Shown here in pieces: positions 28,581 through 36,316 of a stretch of DNA of 64,000 bases. The number at the start of each line of letters is the position of its first letter. The stretch's first letter is position 1. This DNA is from Betaproteobacteria bacterium. GTDB taxonomy: Bacteria; Pseudomonadota; Gammaproteobacteria; Burkholderiales; SG8-39. The stretch covers positions 1-64,000 of the forward strand of contig SHXR01000008.1 of the NCBI GenBank assembly GCA_009693235.1, in the 5' to 3' direction. Below the pieces are notes generated by a model, which searched no databases, was not told the origin of the DNA, and saw nothing but the letters and a program-made list of their open reading frames with translations. The position numbers were made by a program, and so were the translations under genes.

Positions 28581-29069
28581 TTACAACTGAATCCGCTCAA
28601 CCAGTTCGGGCGGCAGATACGGCTTGGCAACCAATGCAAGCTGCACCAATGGATTGGCGAACATCGAATCGCGCCAGCCCGGATCTTGCGGCAGTGAGGT
28701 CAAACCGGCGATCAGGACGGCGGTCAATAGGACGACCACACCGCGCGCAGCGCCGAACAGACCTCCCAGCATACGATCGCCGATGCCAAGCCCAACCGCT
28801 TTGGCAAGTCGCGCCACGATGAAGGAAATCAATCCAACGGCAAATCGCACACCCACGAAGGTCAAAGCGACGCCGATCAACAAGCGCAGAATCGAACCCG
28901 AAATCAGGCTAGGGAGCATCTCTGCAACGCTCGACCCAAAGGTCGCGGCACACACACCGGCCGCCGCCCAACCCACCAACGCAAAGACTTCGCGAATGAA
29001 TCCGTGCCATAACCCGAGCAAGGCGCTGCAACCGATGACGCCGATGGTGATCCAGTCAAACCAGGTCAT
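28581..29069 (-). CDS. cvpA: CvpA family membrane protein
   Basis: An inner-membrane protein of 162 aa with about four hydrophobic helices (GVIGCSALLGLWHGF, the ALVGWAAAGVCAATF region, LLIGVALTFVGVRFAVGLIS, LFGAARGVVVLLTAVLIAGL). In E. coli the homologue is needed for colicin V production and affects the envelope, but its molecular role is unsettled. Its ATG overlaps the stop of the upstream SPOR gene (ATGA), and purF follows after 28 bases. Confidence 0.93.
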   Translation of the reverse strand: MTWFDWITIGVIGCSALLGLWHGFIREVFALVGWAAAGVCAATFGSSVAEMLPSLISGSILRLLIGVALTFVGVRFAVGLISFIVARLAKAVGLGIGDRMLGGLFGAARGVVVLLTAVLIAGLTSLPQDPGWRDSMFANPLVQLALVAKPYLPPELVERIQL

Positions 29070-29716
29070 TGGTTTCTCACTGGTCCGGGATCCAGACCGG
29101 CCCCGCGCAGGCGCTCGCGGGCCGCTTCGGCGGCTTCGCGGGAATTGAACGGCCCGGCCCGCACGCGCGACTGCTGCATGCCTTTTACATCAACGATGTC
29201 GACGAATCCTCGCATGCCAAGTCCGATCACCTTTTGCTGAATCTGTTTGGCATTCTCCGCATTGACATAGGCACCAAGCGGCACGAAAAATGCCTCGTTC
29301 TTGAGAATGGCGGCGGCCTGTTGTGCATCGTCGGCTTTGGCTGTCGAGGCGGGCGCACCACTTGGCGATTCTGCACCGGATTTGGCCTTGGATTCGCGTA
29401 CCGTCGGCAATTTAACCGCGTCGGGCGGCAGGGCCGGAGCACTGGCCTTGGCGGCGGGCTTTGGCGCGGCCGGTTCCGGTGCCACCGTGTTTGGCGGGAC
29501 GATCTTCGGCTCGACCGCCGGCGCGCCCGCTCGCGGATCGAGCTTGGGCTGATCCTTGCCCGGAATATCCACGGTGAGCGTAGACGTGACCGGCCTTGGC
29601 TCCAAGTCCATGAGCCAGGGCGGGACAATCACCAGGAGCAAGACAACCGCGCTCGCTCCGATCAAGCGCCGCCTGGCGCGTCGACGTACCTCCAGAACTT
29701 CATCGCTATCGGCCAT
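29066..29716 (-). CDS. SPOR-domain (DedD-like) cell-division protein
   Basis: A bitopic inner-membrane protein of 216 aa. A short basic cytoplasmic start (RRRARRRL) precedes one membrane helix at about 18-34 (LIGASAVVLLLVIVPPW). A Pro/Ala/Lys-rich periplasmic spacer follows. The C-terminal SPOR domain (about 138-216, AFFVPLGAYVNAENAKQIQQ and RVRAGPFNSREAAEAARERL) binds denuded septal glycan. The position between folC and cvpA is the DedD position of gammaproteobacteria, which supports the assignment. Confidence 0.92.
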   Translation of the reverse strand: MADSDEVLEVRRRARRRLIGASAVVLLLVIVPPWLMDLEPRPVTSTLTVDIPGKDQPKLDPRAGAPAVEPKIVPPNTVAPEPAAPKPAAKASAPALPPDAVKLPTVRESKAKSGAESPSGAPASTAKADDAQQAAAILKNEAFFVPLGAYVNAENAKQIQQKVIGLGMRGFVDIVDVKGMQQSRVRAGPFNSREAAEAARERLRGAGLDPGPVRNQ

Positions 29717-29720
29717 CTGC

Positions 29721-30983
29721 CTATCGTGCGTTGAGTGCGGCCATTGCTGCGGCGACCGTTAGGAACGATCCGAAGACGACGATTCTATCATCGTGACCTG
29801 CGATGCTCCGCGCCGCGCTGAAGGCACTCGCAACGTCAGCATACTGGAAGATGGGGGTTCGAACGCCGGCGGCTCGCGCTGCGACCTCGAACTCGGCAGC
29901 GCTCTGGCCGCGCTCGCCTGGCAAGCTCACCGCAAACCACTCATCGATCGATCCTGCCAGCGCCTGGCAAACGCCCGCAGCGTCTTTATCGCGCAGCATG
30001 CCGCAGATGGCGATGGTGCGTGGCGCGCGCGGCATATCGGCAAGGTTCATGGCGAGCACACGCGCCGCTTCCGGATTGTGCCCGACGTCGAGGATGACCG
30101 ATGGCGTGCCAGGCAGCGCCTGGAAGCGTCCCGGCAAGACAACCGTTGCCAGACCATTGCGCATGGCGCCGACGGGAACGGGCAATCGTTCATGCAGTGC
30201 GTCCAGTGCGGCCATGGCCGCGGCAGCATTGCCAAGTTGGCTGCGTCCCCGCAATGCGGGATAAGCCAGTCCGCCACGGCGATTGCTGCCGTTCCAGAAG
30301 GTCCACTGCCCCGCGTGGGCGTCGAAGCCGAAGTCACGCCCAAGCAAGCGCAGATCGGCGCCAATCGACGCCGCATGGCCAAGGAGCGTCCTAGGCGGAT
30401 TGGCATCTGCACAGATGGCCGGACGCCCGGCGCGGTAGATGTGGGCCTTTTCCCAGCCGATTTTCTCGCGCGTATCGCCGAGATAGTCCAGATGATCCAG
30501 ATCGACCGTCGTCACGATCGCGCAATCGGCGTCGAACAAATTGACCGCGTCCAGACGCCCGCCCAGGCCGACCTCGAGAATCATTGCATCGAGTTTCGCA
30601 TCGGCAAAGGCGATCCAGGCGGCGAGCGTGCCAAATTCAAAGTAGGTGAGCGGAATATCACCACGTGCGGCTTCCACCGCGGCGAACGCATCGACCAGCG
30701 CCGCATCGGCGACTTCCACGCCGTCGATGCGCACGCGCTCGTTGTAGCGGATGAGGTGCGGCGATGTGTAGAGGCCAATGCGAAACCCCGCCGCGCGCAG
30801 TATCGCCTCCAGCATGGCACAGGTGGACCCTTTGCCGTTGGTGCCGCCGACCGTGATGATCAGCGCATCGGTGGTTCGTCCGAGTCGCGGCAACACCTTC
30901 GCGATGCGGTCCAAGCCCATCGCAATAGCGCTTGGATGCTGCTGCAGAACGTGAGCAAGCCAACCGGCTAAATCAGCGTGCAC
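29721..30983 (-). CDS. folC: bifunctional folylpolyglutamate / dihydrofolate synthase
   Basis: Adds glutamate to folates and joins dihydropteroate to glutamate. 420 aa from a GTG start. Mur-ligase-type signatures are TVGGTNGKGSTCAMLEAILR (P-loop), the omega-loop region TYFEFGTLAAWIAFADAK and LEVGLGGRLDAVNLFDADCA. The C-terminal domain has VILDVGHNPEAARVLA. It sits between accD and the SPOR gene. The frame is intact and the length is normal. Confidence 0.95.
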   Translation of the reverse strand: MHADLAGWLAHVLQQHPSAIAMGLDRIAKVLPRLGRTTDALIITVGGTNGKGSTCAMLEAILRAAGFRIGLYTSPHLIRYNERVRIDGVEVADAALVDAFAAVEAARGDIPLTYFEFGTLAAWIAFADAKLDAMILEVGLGGRLDAVNLFDADCAIVTTVDLDHLDYLGDTREKIGWEKAHIYRAGRPAICADANPPRTLLGHAASIGADLRLLGRDFGFDAHAGQWTFWNGSNRRGGLAYPALRGRSQLGNAAAAMAALDALHERLPVPVGAMRNGLATVVLPGRFQALPGTPSVILDVGHNPEAARVLAMNLADMPRAPRTIAICGMLRDKDAAGVCQALAGSIDEWFAVSLPGERGQSAAEFEVAARAAGVRTPIFQYADVASAFSAARSIAGHDDRIVVFGSFLTVAAAMAALNAR

Positions 30984-31042
30984 AGGAGCTGTGGTCGGTT
31001 CACCCGGGGCGCAAAACGACCTAGCCCTCGGATCGGATGGTT

Positions 31043-31909
31043 TCAGTTGGGCGCCGGTTCATGCGCCAGATGCGCAAGCAGGCTCGCCACACGATTTCGT
31101 ATTTCACGCCGATCGACGATCATATCGATGGCCCCTTTTTCGAGGAGAAATTCGGCGCGTTGAAAGCCTTCCGGGAGTTTCTCGCGAACCGTTTGCTCGA
31201 TAACGCGCGGACCGGCAAAACCGATCAACGCCTTCGGTTCAGCGATAACGACATCCCCCAGCATCGCGAAGCTCGCGGATACCCCGCCCATCGTGGGATC
31301 GGTCAAGACCGATATGAATGGGAGCTTGCGCTCCGTCAATTGATTGATTGCGGCAGTTGTCTTAGCCATCTGCAGCAACGAGAGCAACCCTTCTTGCATG
31401 CGCGCGCCACCGGTCGCGGTGAAGCAAATGAACGGGTAACGATGCTCGATCGCAGTATGGACGCCACGCACGAATCGCTCGCCCACCACCGAGCCCATCG
31501 ACCCGCCCATGAACTCGAACTCGAAGGCCGCCGCCACCAACGGAATCGTCTTCAGGCTGCCTTGCATGACGATCAACGCGTCGTCTTCGCCGGTGGTTTT
31601 CTTGGCGTCTTCGAGACGTTCAGGATATTTGCGGGTGTCCTTGAATTTCAACGCATCGACCGGCAGGACTTCCGCGCCGATCTCGAACCGGCCTTCCGGA
31701 TCAAGGAATGAATCGAGACGAGCGCGTGCGCCGATGCGCAAATGATGGCCGCACTTCGGACAAACGTTGATGTTCTTTTCAAGGTCCGTGCTGTAGAGGA
31801 CCGCCGAGCATGAGGCACATTTGGACCAAAGGCCCTCAGGAATCGCTTTCCGATTCGGTGCGTCGTTGCGCTTGATTTTTGGCGGCAGCAGCTTTTGCAA
31901 CCAGCTCAT
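31043..31909 (-). CDS. accD: acetyl-CoA carboxylase carboxyltransferase subunit beta
   Basis: Beta subunit of the acetyl-CoA carboxyltransferase, first step of fatty acid synthesis. 288 aa. The N-terminal zinc ribbon uses C31, C34, C50 and C53. The crotonase-like core has [24 protein letters not shown] and [16 protein letters not shown]. It lies between trpA (2-base gap) and folC. The partner AccA is not in the window. Confidence 0.97.
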   Translation of the reverse strand: MSWLQKLLPPKIKRNDAPNRKAIPEGLWSKCASCSAVLYSTDLEKNINVCPKCGHHLRIGARARLDSFLDPEGRFEIGAEVLPVDALKFKDTRKYPERLEDAKKTTGEDDALIVMQGSLKTIPLVAAAFEFEFMGGSMGSVVGERFVRGVHTAIEHRYPFICFTATGGARMQEGLLSLLQMAKTTAAINQLTERKLPFISVLTDPTMGGVSASFAMLGDVVIAEPKALIGFAGPRVIEQTVREKLPEGFQRAEFLLEKGAIDMIVDRREIRNRVASLLAHLAHEPAPN

Positions 31910-31911
31910 AT

Positions 31912-32715
31912 TCAGCTCCGATTATCCATCTCAGTCCGAATCGCTCGAACAAACAACCCCACTTGCCTCACCGCACGGTCAGCACCGGCGGCTTCGATTT
32001 CCTGAATCAACCGGCTGCCGATGATGGCGGCATCGGCCACGGTGCAGATAGCGCGAGCAGTGGCGCCGTCGCGGATGCCAAAACCCACGCCAATCGGCAA
32101 AGGCGTCAGTCGGCGAATCGGCTCAAGATGGGCGAGCACGTCTTTGAGGTCTATATTGCCGGCCCCCGTTACGCCGGTGAGCGACACGTAGTAAAGGTAT
32201 CCACTTGCCAGGCGCACGATCGATTGAATCCGTGCGGGCGTGCTCGTCGGCGCCAGAAGAAAGATGAGGTCCATATCGGCTGCGCGAATATCGAAGGCGA
32301 ACGTCTCACACTCTTCCGGGGGAAGATCCACGATGATCAATCCATCGACACCGGCCGCGCGCGCCGCCGCGACGAAGGGTTGGCGACCCATCGCCTCGAT
32401 CGGATTAGCATAGCCCATCAACACTACCGGCGTTTTGGTATTGGTGGCGCGAAACGTGCGAACCATCTCGAGCACGCTCGCGAGCGTCACGCCCTTGGCA
32501 AGGGCCCGCTCGCCGGCGCGCTGGATGACCGGCCCGTCCGCCATGGGATCCGAGAACGGCACGCCGATTTCGAGGATGTTGGCGCCCGCATCGACCAGCT
32601 CGAACAACAGCGGCACAGTCAGATGCGGGTCAGGATCCCCTGCGGTGATATACGGAATCAGTGCATGCCGGCCGGCTGCCTTGAGCGTTGCGAAGGTATC
32701 GGCGATGCGTGACAT
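31912..32715 (-). CDS. trpA: tryptophan synthase alpha chain
   Basis: Cleaves indole-3-glycerol phosphate to indole, passed to TrpB. 267 aa. [12 protein letters not shown], the catalytic-region [19 protein letters not shown] and the phosphate loop [12 protein letters not shown] are complete. The start at 32715 gives [12 protein letters not shown]; the open frame extends to 32910 through the methyltransferase gene only by chance. It is separated from trpB by a DNA methyltransferase gene. Confidence 0.97.
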   Translation of the reverse strand: MSRIADTFATLKAAGRHALIPYITAGDPDPHLTVPLLFELVDAGANILEIGVPFSDPMADGPVIQRAGERALAKGVTLASVLEMVRTFRATNTKTPVVLMGYANPIEAMGRQPFVAAARAAGVDGLIIVDLPPEECETFAFDIRAADMDLIFLLAPTSTPARIQSIVRLASGYLYYVSLTGVTGAGNIDLKDVLAHLEPIRRLTPLPIGVGFGIRDGATARAICTVADAAIIGSRLIQEIEAAGADRAVRQVGLFVRAIRTEMDNRS

Positions 32716-32719
32716 TGAT

Positions 32720-33520
32720 TCAGGCCTCCAAAAGCGGCAACGATGCCTGCGCGCCACGATCGGCCGCGGTAACGCGCAGGGCGTCAAGGCGCCCGAGCGC
32801 AACCGAATGGTAGTCGGGATTGACTTCGAATCCGATAAATTTTCGCGCGTTACGCTGTGCCGCAACCGCGGCCGTCCCGCTCCCGGCGAACGGATCAACG
32901 ACCAAGCCATGGGACGGAGAACTCACCCGCACGATCCGCTCGATCAATTCAAGCGGTTTCTGAGTGGGATGCTCGACGCGCTCGGCATGCTCACGATGCA
33001 GTCGCGAAATGCTCCAGAGATCTTTCGGGTTGTAACCCATTTCGAGCCATTTCTTGCCGACGAAGATCGATCGCGAACGCGCTTTCTTGGTGGCCGGATC
33101 ATAGGGAATCCGCACCGCGTCGAGATCGAAATAGTAGTCCTTGCCGTTCACGAAAAATCCGATCGTGTCATGGACGGACGAGAACTTGCGAACGGTGCCG
33201 CCCATGCTTGGCACGCGCCGATCCCAGATGATTTCATTCACCATGGTAAGCCGCGTCTTGAGATAGCTGAAGACCTCGGGACTATGCTGCCAGGTGAGAA
33301 AAATGTAGAAGCTGCCGGTCGGTTTGAGCTTTGGCAGATAGAGTTCGACCCATTTGCGCGTCCATTCGACATACGCATCGCCCCGCACATGATCGGAATC
33401 ATTGCCGTAGTCCTTGCCCAATCCATACGGCGGATCGGCGACGATGAGATCAACCGATGCATCCACCAAGCGGGCCACGCCGGCGAGCGCGTCCTCATTG
33501 AAAATTTGGACGTCGCTCAC
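32720..33520 (-). CDS. DNA adenine-type methyltransferase inside the trp operon
   Basis: An orphan site-specific DNA methyltransferase, 266 aa, from a GTG start. Motif [14 protein letters not shown], is at about residues 29-40. The AdoMet-binding motif [16 protein letters not shown], comes near 214, so the order is that of class beta N6-adenine or N4-cytosine enzymes. DPPY favours adenine. [15 protein letters not shown] is also characteristic. No restriction gene is adjacent, so it is probably regulatory or protective. It lies 4 bases before trpA and 32 after trpB, with no sign of disruption. From memory, Burkholderia has a methylase in the same place, so it looks inherited and not newly inserted. 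Target sequence unknown. Confidence 0.92.
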   Translation of the reverse strand: MSDVQIFNEDALAGVARLVDASVDLIVADPPYGLGKDYGNDSDHVRGDAYVEWTRKWVELYLPKLKPTGSFYIFLTWQHSPEVFSYLKTRLTMVNEIIWDRRVPSMGGTVRKFSSVHDTIGFFVNGKDYYFDLDAVRIPYDPATKKARSRSIFVGKKWLEMGYNPKDLWSISRLHREHAERVEHPTQKPLELIERIVRVSSPSHGLVVDPFAGSGTAAVAAQRNARKFIGFEVNPDYHSVALGRLDALRVTAADRGAQASLPLLEA

Positions 33521-33552
33521 TCAGCCACCCATGGCAGTGCCGGAACTACGCA

Positions 33553-34770
33553 TCAGAATTTGAGACCGGATCGCTCGGCGACCGTATGCATGTCTTTATC
33601 GCCGCGGCCAGAGAGATTCACCAGCAACAGTTTATCGCGCGGCAAGGTCGGCGCGAGTTTCGCCGCATAGGCAAGTGCGTGGCTCGATTCGAGCGCGGGA
33701 ATGATGCCTTCCAAGCGACAACAGGTATGAAAGGCCGCCAGCGCCTCATCATCGGTGATCGACACGTACTCGGCGCGTCCGGCATCCTTGAGCCATGCGT
33801 GTTCCGGCCCAACGCCCGGGTAATCAAGTCCGGCCGAGATCGAATGGGTTTCGATAATCTGGCCGTCGGCATCTTGCAACAAATAGGTGCGATTGCCATG
33901 CAACACGCCCGGGCGCCCCGCCGACAACGATGCCGCATGTTTGCCCGAGGCGAGGCCCGCGCCGGCCGCCTCGACGCCGATCAGACGCACCGCCTGGTAA
34001 TCGACGTAGGGATGAAAAATGCCGATTGCATTCGATCCACCGCCCACGCAGGCAATCACCGCGTCGGGTTGCCGGCCGGCCATCTTCGGCATCTGTTCGA
34101 TGCATTCGCGGCCGATGATGGTCTGGAAATCGCGCACCATCATCGGATACGGATGAGGTCCGGCGACCGTGCCGATGATGTAGAAGGTGTTGGCAACGTT
34201 CGTCACCCAATCGCGCATCGCTTCATTGAGCGCGTCTTTCAGCGTCTTCGAGCCTGACTCGACCGGAACGACCGTGGCCCCAAGGAGCTTCATGCGGTAC
34301 ACATTGGCCGCTTGCCGCTTGACGTCTTCCGACCCCATGTACACGACGCATTCCATGCCATAGCGCGCGGCCACGGTGGCGGCGGCCACGCCGTGCTGTC
34401 CGGCGCCGGTCTCGGCGATAACACGGGGTTTCCCCATGCGCCTGGCGATCAGCGCTTGTCCGATCGTGTTGTTGATCTTGTGAGCGCCCGTGTGATTGAG
34501 GTCTTCGCGCTTCAAATAGATCTGCGCGCCACCCAACACCTGCGACCAGCGCTTGGCGTGATAGATCGGACTCGGGCGACCGACGAAATACTCCAACTCA
34601 TCATTGAACTCGGCGATGAATTCCGGATCGCGGCTATAGCGCTGATAGGCGGCCAATAACTCATCGAGCGCGTGCATGAGCGTCTCGGCAACGTAGATCC
34701 CACCGTACTCGCCGAAATGACCTCGCTGGTCGGGAAGCGCATAGGCGCCCGACCGCTCACTTTTCTGCAT
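33553..34770 (-). CDS. trpB: tryptophan synthase beta chain
   Basis: PLP enzyme condensing indole with serine. 405 aa. [20 protein letters not shown] contains the PLP lysine. EMPK-like [27 protein letters not shown] binds the cofactor phosphate, and [13 protein letters not shown] closes the protein. The start at 34770 ([24 protein letters not shown]) overlaps the trpF end by 14 bases. Operon order is truA-trpF-trpB-methylase-trpA. Confidence 0.97.
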   Translation of the reverse strand: MQKSERSGAYALPDQRGHFGEYGGIYVAETLMHALDELLAAYQRYSRDPEFIAEFNDELEYFVGRPSPIYHAKRWSQVLGGAQIYLKREDLNHTGAHKINNTIGQALIARRMGKPRVIAETGAGQHGVAAATVAARYGMECVVYMGSEDVKRQAANVYRMKLLGATVVPVESGSKTLKDALNEAMRDWVTNVANTFYIIGTVAGPHPYPMMVRDFQTIIGRECIEQMPKMAGRQPDAVIACVGGGSNAIGIFHPYVDYQAVRLIGVEAAGAGLASGKHAASLSAGRPGVLHGNRTYLLQDADGQIIETHSISAGLDYPGVGPEHAWLKDAGRAEYVSITDDEALAAFHTCCRLEGIIPALESSHALAYAAKLAPTLPRDKLLLVNLSGRGDKDMHTVAERSGLKF

Positions 34771-35398
34771 TACGAACCTCTGCGACGAATCGCTCGATTT
34801 TGAGATGGTCTTTCCTGCCACGGACGATAGTACCGTTCTCTTCGATTTCCACACCGGACGATACATCGACCGCCCACGGACGCACACGCTCGATGCCGGC
34901 CCGAACATTGGTGATGTCCAGTCCGCCCGAGAGGACGATCGGCCGTTCGAGCGCACCCGGAATGCGCACCCAATCAAACGCATCACCAATACCGCCGTAC
35001 AGGTTTTCGCGATACGTATCGAGCAGCCAACCCACCGCGCCACGGAAAGGCGCTAGGTATTCTAACAAATCAAGATCGGGCCTCATACGTGCGGCCTTGA
35101 GATAAGGCAGTCCGAACGAGGCGCAGAACGCGGGATCCTCATCACCATGAAACTGCAGCAGGTCGATCCCCGCGCTATCGATGACGGCGGCAACGTCCTT
35201 GGCCGACGGATTGACGAATACCGCGACCCTCGCCACGAAAGGTGGTATCTGCATCGCGATTTGCCGGGCGATGGGCGGTTCGACATACCGCGGACTAGGC
35301 GGATAGCAAATGAATCCGATCGCATCCGCCCCCGCACGGGCGGCAGCCAGGCCATCCTCAGGGGTCGTGATGCCGCATATTTTGATGCGCGTTCGCAT
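34757..35398 (-). CDS. trpF: phosphoribosylanthranilate isomerase
   Basis: Amadori isomerase of tryptophan synthesis, 213 aa, TIM barrel. [20 protein letters not shown] carries the general-base cysteine. LQFHGDED and [16 protein letters not shown] (general acid aspartate) follow, then VDVSSGVE. The start at 35398 gives [11 protein letters not shown]; a longer open reading to 35938 overlaps truA in another frame and is not real. The 5' end overlaps truA by 41 bases. trpE, trpG, trpD and trpC are not in the window. Confidence 0.96.
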   Translation of the reverse strand: MRTRIKICGITTPEDGLAAARAGADAIGFICYPPSPRYVEPPIARQIAMQIPPFVARVAVFVNPSAKDVAAVIDSAGIDLLQFHGDEDPAFCASFGLPYLKAARMRPDLDLLEYLAPFRGAVGWLLDTYRENLYGGIGDAFDWVRIPGALERPIVLSGGLDITNVRAGIERVRPWAVDVSSGVEIEENGTIVRGRKDHLKIERFVAEVRNAEK

Positions 35399-36194
35399 GA
35401 ATTTGCTGATGCCCGTCAAACCAGGGGGCTTCGTTCGACGGTGCTGGAAGCTCAAAGACGGCATCGTACTCAATATCGGTGAGATAAAGGCCTGCCGCTG
35501 AAAATGTTGGTGGGGCGTGCCGCCGATCGCGCATCGCGAGCAGTTGAGCGAGCCACGCGGGCGGATGCGCGCCCTTACCCACATAAACCAAGGCGCCCAC
35601 GATATTGCGGACCATGTGATGCAAAAAGGCGTCCGCCCGCACGGCGATGTGGACATAGGGGCCGCGCTCGACAATGGTGAGCGATTCGATCGCTCGCACC
35701 GGCGTCTTGGCCTGGCATTCAGCGGCGCGAAAGCTCGAAAAATCATGTCGCCCAACCAAGTGGGCCGCCGCAACCTGCATCGCCGCCACGTCGAGCGGCA
35801 AATGAAACCAGCCGACCTGGGTTGGCTGCAGTGCGGGACGAACCGGGCTCGCATAGAGGAGGTATCGATACGTTCTCGATCGCGCTCCGAAGCGCGCGTG
35901 AAAGTCATCGGTGACCAGCACCGCCCACCGTATCGCAATACTTGGGGGGAGCAGGCTATTGGCGCCTCGCACCCAGGCGGTCAACGGTCGCTCGACCGCG
36001 GTATCGAAATGCGCGACTTGGCCGGTGGCATGCACACCGGTGTCGGTCCGACCGGCGCCCGTTACCTTGATTGGCTGATCGGCGACCTGTGCGAGCGCTT
36101 GCTCGAGATGGTCTTGAATGCCACGTTTCGACGGTTGCGTCTGCCAGCCTTCGAAGTGGCTGCCGTCGTAAGCAAGGCCGATTGCGATGCGCAC
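35358..36194 (-). CDS. truA: tRNA pseudouridine(38-40) synthase
   Basis: Makes pseudouridine in the anticodon arm (positions 38-40). 278 aa. AYDGSHFEGWQTQ and the catalytic-aspartate loop GRTDTGVHATGQVAHFDT are present, as are HHMVRNIVGALVYVG and the C-terminal block. It is placed between fimV and trpF, and its last 41 bases overlap trpF, so translation is probably coupled. The position matches other betaproteobacteria and gammaproteobacteria with asd-fimV-truA-trpF. Confidence 0.96.
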   Translation of the reverse strand: MRIAIGLAYDGSHFEGWQTQPSKRGIQDHLEQALAQVADQPIKVTGAGRTDTGVHATGQVAHFDTAVERPLTAWVRGANSLLPPSIAIRWAVLVTDDFHARFGARSRTYRYLLYASPVRPALQPTQVGWFHLPLDVAAMQVAAAHLVGRHDFSSFRAAECQAKTPVRAIESLTIVERGPYVHIAVRADAFLHHMVRNIVGALVYVGKGAHPPAWLAQLLAMRDRRHAPPTFSAAGLYLTDIEYDAVFELPAPSNEAPWFDGHQQIHANAHQNMRHHDP

Positions 36195-36239
36195 TACCTC
36201 ACCTCATTTGGATTGCGGCAGCGCGCCCGCCACGCCTAT

Positions 36240-36270
36240 CCACCCTTCACTTCACCCTTCACCCCTCACG
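36240..36270. repeat. short CACCCTTCA-type direct repeats
   Basis: Two near-adjacent CACCCTTCAC units plus a degenerate third (ACCCCTCAC) lie between truA and fimV. Such short tandem runs are common in betaproteobacterial intergenic DNA. They may be slippage-prone, and no function is evident. Confidence 0.5.
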
Positions 36271-36316
36271 CGAGCCCGGCCCCGAACACAGTGGCACCCG
36301 AGCGTGGTACGGGCGA

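Noticed and set aside
35399-35938. Long N-terminal extension of trpF
   Set aside because: It overlaps truA in another frame and has no resemblance to the isomerase. [11 protein letters not shown] at 35398 is the family start.
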